This document shows, piece after piece, positions 15,201 through 23,303 of a stretch of 56,379 nucleotides of DNA. The stretch comes from an uncultured Clostridia bacterium (GTDB lineage: Bacteria; Bacillota; Clostridia; Christensenellales; UBA1242), in contig CALWEH010000001.1 of the NCBI GenBank assembly GCA_944377145.1, positions 1 to 56,379 of the forward strand, given 5' to 3'. The position numbers and the translations under genes were made by a program. The notes beneath the pieces were generated by a model. It was given only the letters and a program-made list of their open reading frames with translations. It had not been told where the DNA came from and did no database searches. Within the stretch, counting starts at the first letter, position 1; every line of letters starts with the position of its first letter.

Positions 15201-16196
15201 TTATATATTTATGTGAGGATAATCTTCTAAACTTAAAGATAAAAGTTTTCCAGCACCTAATATCACTGCATCTTTTGGATTATCACTTGATATTACAGGA
15301 ATTCCTAATTTTTTGAAGGCATATTCGCTTAAACCGCAAATACTGCTAACGCCTCCTGTAAAAATTATTCCATTTTTTCTTATTTCAGCTAAAGTATCTA
15401 TAGGCAAGCTTTCCAGCACTTCACTAATTAGATCAAAAATTTTATCATACACTCCTATAATTGCAACTCTAATTTCATTAGCCCTAATAGTAATATCTTT
15501 ATATGTTCCTGATTTAGTTATACCTTCAAAACTAGCTGTATACATATCATTTTCATACATAGATGCTATTTCATTTTTTATAGCCTCAGCTTGTTCATTT
15601 GTTATATCTACATCATAGTTATCAGCCACATAAGTAGATATAGCCATATCCATTTCAGCTCCACCAATAAAATAATCTCTACCATATTCAAAGGCATAAC
15701 GAGAAACTACTGAAATATCTACAATATATTTTCCCATGTCTACTACTAAACATTTATCACTTGCATCTAAATTAAACTCCTGAGCTCTAACACATACAGC
15801 ATTTTGAACAAAGTTTACTTTAGAAATGCCAGCTTGTTGAAGAACAATTTTTAATTCTAAAAGTTTTTTCTCTGTCATAGCACAAGGAACTGCTACTAAT
15901 GCTGATATTGATGTATAACTGTCAAAAGTGGCTTTAGAAAGAACATTTTTCATTAATTCCACAGCTAAACGCCTGTTAGTAATCTCAATACCTTTGATTG
16001 GTTGAACTAGCATGTATTGCATATTTTTAATATTGCATAACTTTTCAGCCTCACTTCCATAAGCATATATTTTACCGTTTGGCTTATTTCTTAACATTGC
16101 CAAATAGCTAGACTGTCGAGCTACAATACCAAGCCCTTTTCTATAAATAACTATCTCATTGCTACCAAATTTAATAGCTAACTCTGCTTTACTCAT
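15201..16196 (-). CDS. MreB-like actin-fold protein with degenerate nucleotide site
   Basis: The 331-residue length and overall pattern match MreB: AIKFGSNEIVIYRKGLGIV (7-25, phosphate-1 region), GGAEMD (178-183) and IIFTGGVSSICGL (277-289, adenosine region). Key positions differ from active MreB. Phosphate-2 reads VVDMGKYIVDISVV (151-164) where DxGGGT is expected, and the segment equivalent to IEEPMAAA reads VQNAVCVRA, replacing the catalytic Glu. The protein may be a non-hydrolysing actin homologue that scaffolds or regulates true MreB. AAAGGGGG precedes the ATG. It lies 50 bases after the Ppx-like gene and upstream of minDE, which implies a cell-shape/division role. Confidence 0.75.
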   Translation of the reverse strand: MSKAELAIKFGSNEIVIYRKGLGIVARQSSYLAMLRNKPNGKIYAYGSEAEKLCNIKNMQYMLVQPIKGIEITNRRLAVELMKNVLSKATFDSYTSISALVAVPCAMTEKKLLELKIVLQQAGISKVNFVQNAVCVRAQEFNLDASDKCLVVDMGKYIVDISVVSRYAFEYGRDYFIGGAEMDMAISTYVADNYDVDITNEQAEAIKNEIASMYENDMYTASFEGITKSGTYKDITIRANEIRVAIIGVYDKIFDLISEVLESLPIDTLAEIRKNGIIFTGGVSSICGLSEYAFKKLGIPVISSDNPKDAVILGAGKLLSLSLEDYPHINI

Positions 16197-16246
16197 TAAT
16201 CCCCCTTTAAAACAAATTTAACTAAATATTGCAAACATTTTAAAGA

Positions 16247-17758
16247 TTAAAGTATTTGTAGATTTTTCCCAAAAATCTTTTTAAAATCAGAAGCCATAGT
16301 CATTGCCTGACTAATTTCCATTGTAGCATCTTTTTCAAGAGTTGTTTTTAATATTGCAGTATCTCCTAAAATATCGCAAGAAATATCTTTCACAGCATTG
16401 CTTCCTGTAATATTTAATAGTGTTGCAAGTTTTACTATTAATCCCAATTTCTTTACAGCAAGAGCATCTTCTTCATCTGTCAAGTCCTTATATTTCACCC
16501 ATTCACTTAAACTAAAATTATCTATATTTTGACTAGCAACTACAAAACCTGCCATCAAAATCTCATGATGAGTCACACCATAAATATTAGACCCTAGTAT
16601 AACATTAAATCCATTTTTCTCATAATTTTCATAAGAAATTCTCTTACCACTCAAACACATGCTTGCAGCAATTCTCAATATTTTAACATAATTTCTATTT
16701 AGTCTGTGAAGCACTTTTAATTGTTTATATAATATAACAGCTAAATCGTAAATATTATTAACATCTTGTCCGCAAGGATAAAATTCATTTATAGCACTCA
16801 AGCTATAGCCCAAAATATCTACCATAGGTTTTTCTGCTTGAAGTAGTACAAATCTTGCCACAATGCCATACAATTCGCCACAAGTAGACACTTTAATATT
16901 ATTTTTTATAACATTATTAAACAATGCTTTTACAATGCTAATTCCACTAGCTAAAACATCTGCACGAATATTTGATACGCCTTTCAACTTTTTACTTTTA
17001 TCTACATCAAGACTTCTTACTAAGTTATATATAGATTTAAAATTCTCCTCCATAATTTCATAATTATGGGCAATATCTAATGGATAATGGGTAGATTTTC
17101 TGCATAAAACACCAATAGATTCAAAAATTTGTCCAATCCCTATAAACTCTACATCATCTTCTAATTCAAAAAGCCATTTTTCACGCCTTAATTGAGCTGT
17201 AGTAAAATCAACTATTTTATCCATTTTCGTAGCAGGATCTTCAATATTATTAAATTTCTCAGCTAAAGTTAATGCTCCAAATGGAATTGAACAACTGTTC
17301 AATACCATTCTACGATTATATCTTATTAATTGAATTCTATCATCTCCTACCTGACAAATTAGACCTTTAACAACATTTAAAGAGTGCAATACAGCTAAAT
17401 GCAAAGCATCTACTTGCTCTTCAAATGTTAAAACCCTAAAAAGCAAAGATAATGTTTTATATATTTCATCTAAAAATGCAATTTGATTTCTAGCTGTTGC
17501 TATAATTGGATCTGCATAACATTGACATTTAGAATTTGGAATTTGATTTCTATCTATTATTCTTCTAAAAGTTTTTAATATTGAAATTGTTTCCTCAATC
17601 CTTACAGATTTAATATATCCATCACGATCCAAATCTTGAGATAATTTAACAGGCTCTTTAATTTGCTGTTCTATTGTAAAAAATCCACTTTGAGAACAAT
17701 TTAATTTAGTAAAGGTTATTTCATTTGCACCTAATTCAATTACCACTAATTTTTCCAT
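16247..17758 (-). CDS. Ppx/GppA-like protein with degenerate active site
   Basis: The 503-residue protein follows Ppx/GppA exopolyphosphatase order. The opening VVIELGANEITFTKL stands where IDIGSNSIRLxV is usual. ATARNQIAF (87-95) and LTFEEQVDAL (110-119) resemble the ATSAxRxA and SGEEEA segments. ICQVGDDRIQLIRY (134-147) replaces DIGGGSTE, and a helical HD-like C-terminal half extends from about 300. Loss of the glycine-rich phosphate loop suggests it does not hydrolyse polyphosphate or pppGpp, although the catalytic-Glu region is kept. AAGGAAG precedes the start. It heads the MreB-like/minD/minE unit. Confidence 0.75.
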   Translation of the reverse strand: MEKLVVIELGANEITFTKLNCSQSGFFTIEQQIKEPVKLSQDLDRDGYIKSVRIEETISILKTFRRIIDRNQIPNSKCQCYADPIIATARNQIAFLDEIYKTLSLLFRVLTFEEQVDALHLAVLHSLNVVKGLICQVGDDRIQLIRYNRRMVLNSCSIPFGALTLAEKFNNIEDPATKMDKIVDFTTAQLRREKWLFELEDDVEFIGIGQIFESIGVLCRKSTHYPLDIAHNYEIMEENFKSIYNLVRSLDVDKSKKLKGVSNIRADVLASGISIVKALFNNVIKNNIKVSTCGELYGIVARFVLLQAEKPMVDILGYSLSAINEFYPCGQDVNNIYDLAVILYKQLKVLHRLNRNYVKILRIAASMCLSGKRISYENYEKNGFNVILGSNIYGVTHHEILMAGFVVASQNIDNFSLSEWVKYKDLTDEEDALAVKKLGLIVKLATLLNITGSNAVKDISCDILGDTAILKTTLEKDATMEISQAMTMASDFKKIFGKNLQIL

Positions 17759-17843
17759 AAATACTTCCTTTTTTCGTTGTTACACTAGCACATTTTTATA
17801 TTATAGTCAATATATTTTTTTATTTTTTAACATTTAATTTAGT

Positions 17844-18542
17844 TTATACAAGCTGTAAAATAGCATTTTCAAAAATTTTCCATGGCATAGTTTCATGGTC
17901 TGGCAATACTTTGAAAACCATAGGCTTTTTACTAATTGGGTGATTAAACTTTAATTTATATGCCCATAAAGCTAAATTTCCTTTATGATTTTTATCTCCA
18001 TATTTAAAATCAGCATAAATTGGAGTTTGATTTTGCCTGCTCATTTGAACTCTTATTTGATGGCTTCTACCTGTAATTAAATCTACTTTAACTAAATTCA
18101 TATTTTGCTTAGACTCAAGCAATTCATAATCTAATATTGCTTCTTTAGCCCCATAATCGCTTTTAGTAGCCAAATTTACAATATTATTTTTATTATCTTT
18201 CACTAAATAACAGCTTAGCCTACCAGAAGGTTGAGAAAAATTCCCTAAAGCAACGCATAAATACGATTTTTTCATCTCATGAGATTTTAGTTGTTCTGTT
18301 AAGCGGGAAGCACATTTAGTTGTTTTTGCAAACACCATAACTCCCCCTGTTGGTCTATCTAATCTATGCACTAAACCTAAGAATACATTTCCAGGTTTAT
18401 TATCTCTTTCCTTTATATATTGTTTAATTCCTCTCAATAAATCCATATCTTCACTTTCATCTTCTTGTACAGGCATATTTTGAGGTTTTATTATTACTAG
18501 CAAATGATTATCTTCATATATGATATCTGGTATAAATTTCAT
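17844..18542 (-). CDS. RluA-family pseudouridine synthase
   Basis: The 232-residue enzyme carries the family active site HRLDRPTGG at residues 59-67, with catalytic Asp62. LITGRSHQIRVQ and YADFKYG follow further on. It converts uridine to pseudouridine in rRNA or tRNA. There is no N-terminal S4 domain, so it resembles short RluA/RluC-like forms. The exact target cannot be read from sequence. An AAAAGGAAG site precedes the ATG. It lies 13 bases downstream of a SAM-dependent methyltransferase, so the pair forms an RNA-modification operon. Confidence 0.92.
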   Translation of the reverse strand: MKFIPDIIYEDNHLLVIIKPQNMPVQEDESEDMDLLRGIKQYIKERDNKPGNVFLGLVHRLDRPTGGVMVFAKTTKCASRLTEQLKSHEMKKSYLCVALGNFSQPSGRLSCYLVKDNKNNIVNLATKSDYGAKEAILDYELLESKQNMNLVKVDLITGRSHQIRVQMSRQNQTPIYADFKYGDKNHKGNLALWAYKLKFNHPISKKPMVFKVLPDHETMPWKIFENAILQLV

Positions 18543-18555
18543 ATTCTTCCTTTTA

Positions 18556-19404
18556 TTAATGCAATCTTGTGAGAGCTGTACAACCGCAAGGCAAAATAAT
18601 TCCTGTTTGATTAGTGTTTATTCCTATTTCATAAGCTTCTGCCTTTCCTTTAGGAAAAACACAATTTAATATATTTGCCATAACTGTAGGCTGTAAACCT
18701 GTAGTGTAGCTATTTATTAACACCATTAAAGCATCACTACTTACTACATTTTTAACAAGTTTTACAAAATTAAATATATTATCCTCTATTTTCCACATTT
18801 CTCCTTTTGGGCCTCTTCCAAAGCTTGGAGGATCCATAAGGATTATATCATAACTATTGCCTCTTCTAATTTCTCTTTCTACAAATTTTTGGCAATCTTC
18901 ATTTATATATCTAATATTATTCACATCATTTAATTTTGCATTTTCTTTAGCAATATCAATCATGCTTTTAGCAGCATCTACATGAGTTACGCTTGCCCCT
19001 GCTTTAGCACATATTACACTAGCAGCTCCTGTATAAGCAAACAAATTTAAAACTTTTATAGGACGTTTAGCTTTATGAATTATATCAATAAGCATGTCCC
19101 AATTTACAGCTTGTTCTGGAAATAAACCTAAATGCTTAAAACTCATTGGTTGAACTTTAAACTTATATTCACGCCAATTTATAATCCAAGATTGTGGTAA
19201 TTTTGAATAAAATTTCCATTCTCCCGATTTATTTTCAGTTCTATGATAATAAGCATCAATTTTATATTTAGTTAAATCCTTATCTGTATTCCATATAATT
19301 TGAGGGTCTGGTCTTAATAAAATAAATTTTCCCCACTTTTCTAGCTTTTCACCATTACCTGTATCTATAACTTGATATTCCTGCCAATCTTTTGCAGTCT
19401 TCAT
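18556..19404 (-). CDS. Class I SAM-dependent methyltransferase (RlmI/PF10672-like)
   Basis: The 282-residue protein has an N-terminal substrate domain. A Rossmann fold follows with motif I VLNLFAYTGAASVICAKAG (about 118-136), acidic loop THVDAAKSM, and catalytic-type motif IV DIILMDPPSFGRGP (about 193-206). DPPSF is typical of the RlmI/RlmK group of rRNA cytosine or guanine methyltransferases, here without a PUA domain. TTAGGAG precedes the start. Co-transcription with the pseudouridine synthase supports an RNA target, but the modified base is not determinable. Confidence 0.85.
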   Translation of the reverse strand: MKTAKDWQEYQVIDTGNGEKLEKWGKFILLRPDPQIIWNTDKDLTKYKIDAYYHRTENKSGEWKFYSKLPQSWIINWREYKFKVQPMSFKHLGLFPEQAVNWDMLIDIIHKAKRPIKVLNLFAYTGAASVICAKAGASVTHVDAAKSMIDIAKENAKLNDVNNIRYINEDCQKFVEREIRRGNSYDIILMDPPSFGRGPKGEMWKIEDNIFNFVKLVKNVVSSDALMVLINSYTTGLQPTVMANILNCVFPKGKAEAYEIGINTNQTGIILPCGCTALTRLH

Positions 19405-19501
19405 ACATTTCTCCTAATCTAACAAAAACATTCTTTCCGTCATCTTTAATTTTAATTTAATATACATCAAATTCTTTTTAAATTCAATAGTTTTAAAAAA
19501 A

Positions 19502-20224
19502 TTAATACACGTCTAACACTTTTTGCATTTGAATTACATCATCTTTTGTTATAATTCCTAATGGAGGATAATTTGCACTTCCATTGCGAGATATTAATAC
19601 TATAAGCAACTTATTATTAGTTTCAAATAAATTCATTACTTGTTCTATAGATATTTTTTCATCTACTACACAATAATAATGCTCATTTCCAAGTTCTTTA
19701 ACAATAGATCCAACAGAAGTTTTATCTATAAATTTTTGAACATTTTCACCTTTTAATAAATGATTACCTAAAATATCCATTAAACGCTGGCCGTTTAATA
19801 CACCTATTAAAACATTTTTATCGTATACTGGCAAATTGCTATACCCACTTCTTGCCATTAATTTTATAGCTTCTGAAAGTAAATCATCCCCATTTACACA
19901 TATTACTTCTCTAGTGCTAATTTTATCGTAAGCTAAAGGTGGAGTTGATATCAATTTTGCTATTCCTTCCATTTTTTTTACAACGCTTTCGTGTGGTTCT
20001 GCTATAACAAAATTAGAATTTCCTTTATGAACTATTGCATTACGCAATCTGCCATAATCAATTAAATCATCTTCATATTTACGAACTACTGAATTTAACA
20101 ATACAGTCTTTCGTATTACTTCACTAAAATTTAGACTTCTTTTTAATCCATATATACTTCTTAAAGATGAATCTATTAAATTGTATGCAGAAATAAATCT
20201 AGCTGCATTTGAAACCTGCTTCAT
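19502..20224 (-). CDS. HEPN-like domain fused to a CBS pair
   Basis: The 240-residue protein starts MKQVSNAARFISAYN at 20224, chosen because AAGGAG lies upstream. Residues about 1-95 are all-helical and contain RLRNAIVHKG, with an R-N-x3-H motif (61-66) matching HEPN ribonuclease/nucleotidyl-binding domains. Residues about 98-240 form two CBS motifs (SEAIKLMARSGYSNLPVYDK and EQVMNLFETNNKLLIVLI), which usually bind adenine nucleotides. The combination suggests a nucleotide-sensing HEPN protein. It is monocistronic-looking. Whether it cleaves RNA is unknown. Confidence 0.75.
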   Translation of the reverse strand: MKQVSNAARFISAYNLIDSSLRSIYGLKRSLNFSEVIRKTVLLNSVVRKYEDDLIDYGRLRNAIVHKGNSNFVIAEPHESVVKKMEGIAKLISTPPLAYDKISTREVICVNGDDLLSEAIKLMARSGYSNLPVYDKNVLIGVLNGQRLMDILGNHLLKGENVQKFIDKTSVGSIVKELGNEHYYCVVDEKISIEQVMNLFETNNKLLIVLISRNGSANYPPLGIITKDDVIQMQKVLDVY

Positions 20225-20343
20225 CGTCAAATACTCCTTAGTTAAATTATATTTTATTATAACATATTGCCTAATTAATATCAAATAAATTTTACACTTA
20301 TTTTTAATGTAAAATGTATGATTTATTTAATTAATTTTTATTT

Positions 20344-20682
20344 TTAATTATCCAATTTTAAATATCCACTATTGTTTACTATTAAAGTTTGCCCTATAAA
20401 CAGGCGTTTAGAAGTTAAAGCATTCTGTTTTGCTAAATTTTCTATTGTTGTATTATATTTATTTGCAATAGTTTCAAGCGTTTCCATAGGTTTTACAACA
20501 TGTAAAATATTGTATTTTTTCATTATTTTAATAACCTCTCCCTCATAAAAATCAACACTAGAATTATTGCGAACTATTGCATTTGCACTAATAGAAAATT
20601 TGTTTAAAATTGTATTCAAATTATCATTTTTATTTAGTTGCACCCAAACAAAATCACCATCATCACATTTTATAATTTCCAT
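20344..20682 (-). CDS. Tandem LysM-domain protein
   Basis: This 112-residue protein has two LysM-like units, residues about 12-53 and 58-103. The second has the classic form HVVKPMETLETIANKY, IENLAKQN and FIGQTLIV. LysM binds N-acetylglucosamine polymers such as peptidoglycan. No signal peptide is visible, so it could be exported by another route or act on spore/coat-like structures, as some Clostridia LysM proteins do. No ribosome binding site precedes the ATG, while a TATAAA box lies 5 bases upstream, consistent with leaderless translation. It is divergent from the MurJ/SpoVB-type gene. Confidence 0.75.
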   Translation of the reverse strand: MEIIKCDDGDFVWVQLNKNDNLNTILNKFSISANAIVRNNSSVDFYEGEVIKIMKKYNILHVVKPMETLETIANKYNTTIENLAKQNALTSKRLFIGQTLIVNNSGYLKLDN

Positions 20683-20804
20683 AATAATTTATATGAAAAT
20701 CGTATAAATTTAAACACTAAACTATATACATAGATGTAGGAAAAGTTCGAAAAAAATAGTATTTAAATAATTTTTTCGCCTAAAAACTTTTTTAAAAGGT
20801 AATT

Positions 20805-22331
20805 ATGAGTGAAATTAAATCAATATTAAAAACTGTATCTATGATAACCATTTTTTCTGTTATCACACGCATTTTTGGATTTATTTTTAGAATATTTTTA
20901 TCTAGAAAATTAGGTGCTGAAGGATTAGGTATATATCAAATTGCATCTTCTATAATGGGTATATTTATGACACTTGTAGCAAGCGGAATACCTTTAGTAA
21001 CAGCGAAAATGTGTGCTAGCTATAATCATACAAAAGAATATGATAAGAAAAATATATGTGTAACATCAGCAACTGTAATTGCTTTAACTATAAGTATTAT
21101 TTCTACATTAATAATAATTTTATTTCAAAATGTATTTAATAAATTTATAGGAAATGCTATTGTGGTAGAACTTATGATTATTATGTGTCCTGCCATTATT
21201 TTTAGTTCAGTATATGCTGTATTTAGAGGGGCTTTGTGGGGTAAAAAATCTTTCTTTTGGATAAGTTTCACAGAGTTTGTTGAACAAATTGTAAGATTAA
21301 TTCTTACTTTTATAATGCTATATTCTATTCATGATGTGTTTACAGCATCTAAAGTTACAGCTAAAGCCTTTTCTATCACTTGCTTTATTTCTGCCGCATT
21401 AGTAGCTATTATATATTTTATTGATGGTGGAAAATTAAAGTTTAAAAAAGGGCAATATTTATCCTTAATTAAAAGTTCTAGCCCTATTACAGGAGTTAGA
21501 ATTGCTTCTAGTTTAATTCAACCTTTAACTGGAACTATTATTCCAGCATTACTTATCAGTATAGGATATAGTTCTAGTCAAGCTATTGGAGAATATGGAA
21601 TACTTATGGGAATGACCTTTCCTCTATTATTTGTTCCTTTATCTGTTGTAGGACCTTTAAATATAGTATTAGTACCAAAAATATCTACACTAAAAGTATG
21701 CAATAAATATGATGAAATAGCTTCAAATATTGAAAATTCAATAAACGCCTCTCTATTTTTATCAATGATACTTATTCCTCTATTTTTGTCTTGTGGAGAT
21801 TTAATAGGTATTGTATTATTTGACAATCTTCAAGCTGGAATTTATCTGCAACTTTCAGCAGTATGCGTGTTACCAATAGTATTGTCTAATATTACAAGTA
21901 GCGTTCTTAATGCTTTAAGTTTAGAAACAAAATCCTTTATCAATTACCTCATAGGTTCTATAATATTATTTGTTTGTATATTTGCTTTAACTCCTATTAT
22001 TAAAATAAATTCTGTAATTGTAGCATTTTACTTGTCAATGGGAGTTACTTCTTTACTTAATTTTAGAACAATAAAAAAAGAAGTACCCATGCTTAGCCAT
22101 AAAATACTTTTAAATTTATTTAAATATGCTCTTATAATACTTCCCACCTCACTTATAGGGCATTTTGTTTCAAATATATTATACCACTTTATACCAGCAT
22201 TTTTTGCAGGAGTTGTTGGAGGAGGATTATCAATAATATTAACTTTAATTTTATTGCAATTATTTAAAATTTATTCTGCACCATTTGACATGATTAAAAC
22301 TATTTTAAAAAAGAAAAGTAAAAAAATGTAA
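20805..22331 (+). CDS. MurJ/SpoVB-family lipid flippase (MOP superfamily)
   Basis: The 508-residue integral membrane protein has about 14 predicted spans. The opening SMITIFSVITRIFGFIFRIFLSRKLGAEGLG is characteristic of SpoVB/MurJ-type members of the MATE/polysaccharide-transport group (residues 11-41). Such proteins flip lipid-linked cell-wall precursors across the membrane. SpoVB is the usual annotation in Clostridia, but MurJ function is equally possible. AAAAGG precedes the ATG. It lies divergent from the LysM gene and upstream of ung, which has its own promoter. Confidence 0.85.
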   Translation: MSEIKSILKTVSMITIFSVITRIFGFIFRIFLSRKLGAEGLGIYQIASSIMGIFMTLVASGIPLVTAKMCASYNHTKEYDKKNICVTSATVIALTISIISTLIIILFQNVFNKFIGNAIVVELMIIMCPAIIFSSVYAVFRGALWGKKSFFWISFTEFVEQIVRLILTFIMLYSIHDVFTASKVTAKAFSITCFISAALVAIIYFIDGGKLKFKKGQYLSLIKSSSPITGVRIASSLIQPLTGTIIPALLISIGYSSSQAIGEYGILMGMTFPLLFVPLSVVGPLNIVLVPKISTLKVCNKYDEIASNIENSINASLFLSMILIPLFLSCGDLIGIVLFDNLQAGIYLQLSAVCVLPIVLSNITSSVLNALSLETKSFINYLIGSIILFVCIFALTPIIKINSVIVAFYLSMGVTSLLNFRTIKKEVPMLSHKILLNLFKYALIILPTSLIGHFVSNILYHFIPAFFAGVVGGGLSIILTLILLQLFKIYSAPFDMIKTILKKKSKKM

Positions 22332-22370
22332 AAATTTAAAATTAGTGTAATTTAAAGTGTAAATAATTTT

Positions 22371-22399
22371 TTGACAAAAATAATAATATATGCTATATT
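22371..22399 (+). promoter_or_regulatory. Promoter of ung, leaderless geometry
   Basis: TTGACA (22371-22376), 17-base spacer, TATATT (22394-22399) with an extended -10 TG at 22391-22392. The expected start is 7 bases on, at 22406, exactly the A of the ung start codon. Confidence 0.8.
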
Positions 22400-22405
22400 C
22401 AAAAT

Positions 22406-23071
22406 ATGGGTTATGTTTTAAATAAAGATTGGAGTGAGATATTAGCAAAAAATATTGATGTTGACTTTAAAAAAAAGTTGTTTGATTTTATCAATCATGA
22501 ATATGCTACAAAAACAGTTTATCCTCCTAAAGAAAAAATATTTAATAGTTTAAATTATGTTCCTTTAAATAAAATTAAAGTAGTTATTATAGGTCAAGAT
22601 CCTTATCATACTCAAGGGCAAGCTGATGGGCTTGCTTTTAGTTGTGCAAACGGCACTCCTCAACCTTCACTCAATAATATATTCACTGAAATAGAAAATG
22701 ATTTGGGAATAAAGATGAGTGGTAAAACTCAATTAGAGACATGGGCTAAACAGGGAGTTTTATTATTAAATACTTCTCTTACTGTAGTGGCAGGTCAACC
22801 AACTTCTCATTCTAAATGCGGCTGGCTAACTATTACAAGAGAAATTGTTAAAATTATAAATCAATGTGATCAACCTATAGTATTTATGCTTTGGGGAGGA
22901 CATGCAAAAAGCTTTATGGATTTATTAACAAATCCTAAACATTTAGTTTTAACCGCCGCCCACCCTAGCCCTCTTTCAGCATATAACGGATTTTTTGGTT
23001 GCAAACATTTTAGTAAATGTAATGAATTTTTAATAAAAAATGGAGTAACTCCTATAGATTGGCAGTTATAA
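22406..23071 (+). CDS. ung: Uracil-DNA glycosylase family 1
   Basis: The 221-residue enzyme removes uracil from DNA to start base-excision repair. All family signatures are present: GQDPYH (63-68) with the water-activating Asp65, LLNTSLTV (119-126), and HPSPLSA (186-192) with the catalytic His in the leucine-loop region. There is no Shine-Dalgarno sequence before the ATG. The promoter places transcription start at the ATG itself, so the mRNA is probably leaderless. It sits between the MurJ-type flippase and ileS. Confidence 0.96.
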   Translation: MGYVLNKDWSEILAKNIDVDFKKKLFDFINHEYATKTVYPPKEKIFNSLNYVPLNKIKVVIIGQDPYHTQGQADGLAFSCANGTPQPSLNNIFTEIENDLGIKMSGKTQLETWAKQGVLLLNTSLTVVAGQPTSHSKCGWLTITREIVKIINQCDQPIVFMLWGGHAKSFMDLLTNPKHLVLTAAHPSPLSAYNGFFGCKHFSKCNEFLIKNGVTPIDWQL

Positions 23072-23100
23072 ATGTATTTTTGAAAATTATTGAAAATTTA

Positions 23101-23129
23101 TTGACAGAACAATTATATTATGATAACAT
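23101..23129 (+). promoter_or_regulatory. Promoter of the ileS attenuator transcript
   Basis: TTGACA (23101-23106), 17-base spacer and TAACAT (23124-23129), with TG at 23121-23122 giving an extended -10. Transcription should start at about 23136, at or one base before the leader-peptide ATG. Confidence 0.75.
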
Positions 23130-23136
23130 AATTTAC

Positions 23137-23181
23137 ATGAAAACTATTATTGCAAACATTATTATAATAATTAATACATAA
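23137..23181 (+). CDS. Isoleucine-rich leader peptide of ileS (14 codons)
   Basis: The frame encodes M-K-T-I-I-A-N-I-I-I-I-I-N-T and then TAA. Half of its codons are isoleucine (ATT/ATA), and five are consecutive (23158-23172). It lies directly at the promoter and upstream of a terminator with a competing antiterminator, in front of the isoleucyl-tRNA synthetase gene. This is the architecture of ribosome-mediated transcription attenuation: stalling at Ile codons when charged tRNA-Ile is scarce. No Shine-Dalgarno sequence is present, so leaderless initiation is likely. Confidence 0.8.
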   Translation: MKTIIANIIIIINT

Positions 23182-23243
23182 GCAATTATCGCTATATGTA
23201 ATGTTTTGCAAGGAAACTACCATATAGCGTATGGTAGTTTTTT
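23182..23243 (+). promoter_or_regulatory. Attenuator of ileS: antiterminator and terminator
   Basis: CGCTATATG (23190-23198) is perfectly complementary to CATATAGCG (23221-23229), giving a 9-bp antiterminator. The alternative terminator pairs 23214-23223 (AAACTACCAT) with 23231-23240 (ATGGTAGTTT), 10 bp with loop ATAGCGT, then T6 (23238-23243). The two stems share 23221-23223 and the loop, so they cannot coexist. A weak upstream hairpin (GCAA/TTGC with ATTA/TAAT, 23182-23209) can hide the first antiterminator arm and would be disrupted by a ribosome stalled on the Ile codons. No T-box consensus is present. Confidence 0.8.
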
Positions 23244-23303
23244 ATTATTTTACAATATATCATTTTAAAATTATAGCTATTAGAAAAATTATAAGGAGTA
23301 AAT

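Noticed and set aside
23072..23303. Possible T-box riboswitch upstream of ileS
   Set aside because: The AGGGUGG-type T-box core and specifier architecture are absent. The region instead holds a short Ile-rich frame and an attenuator.
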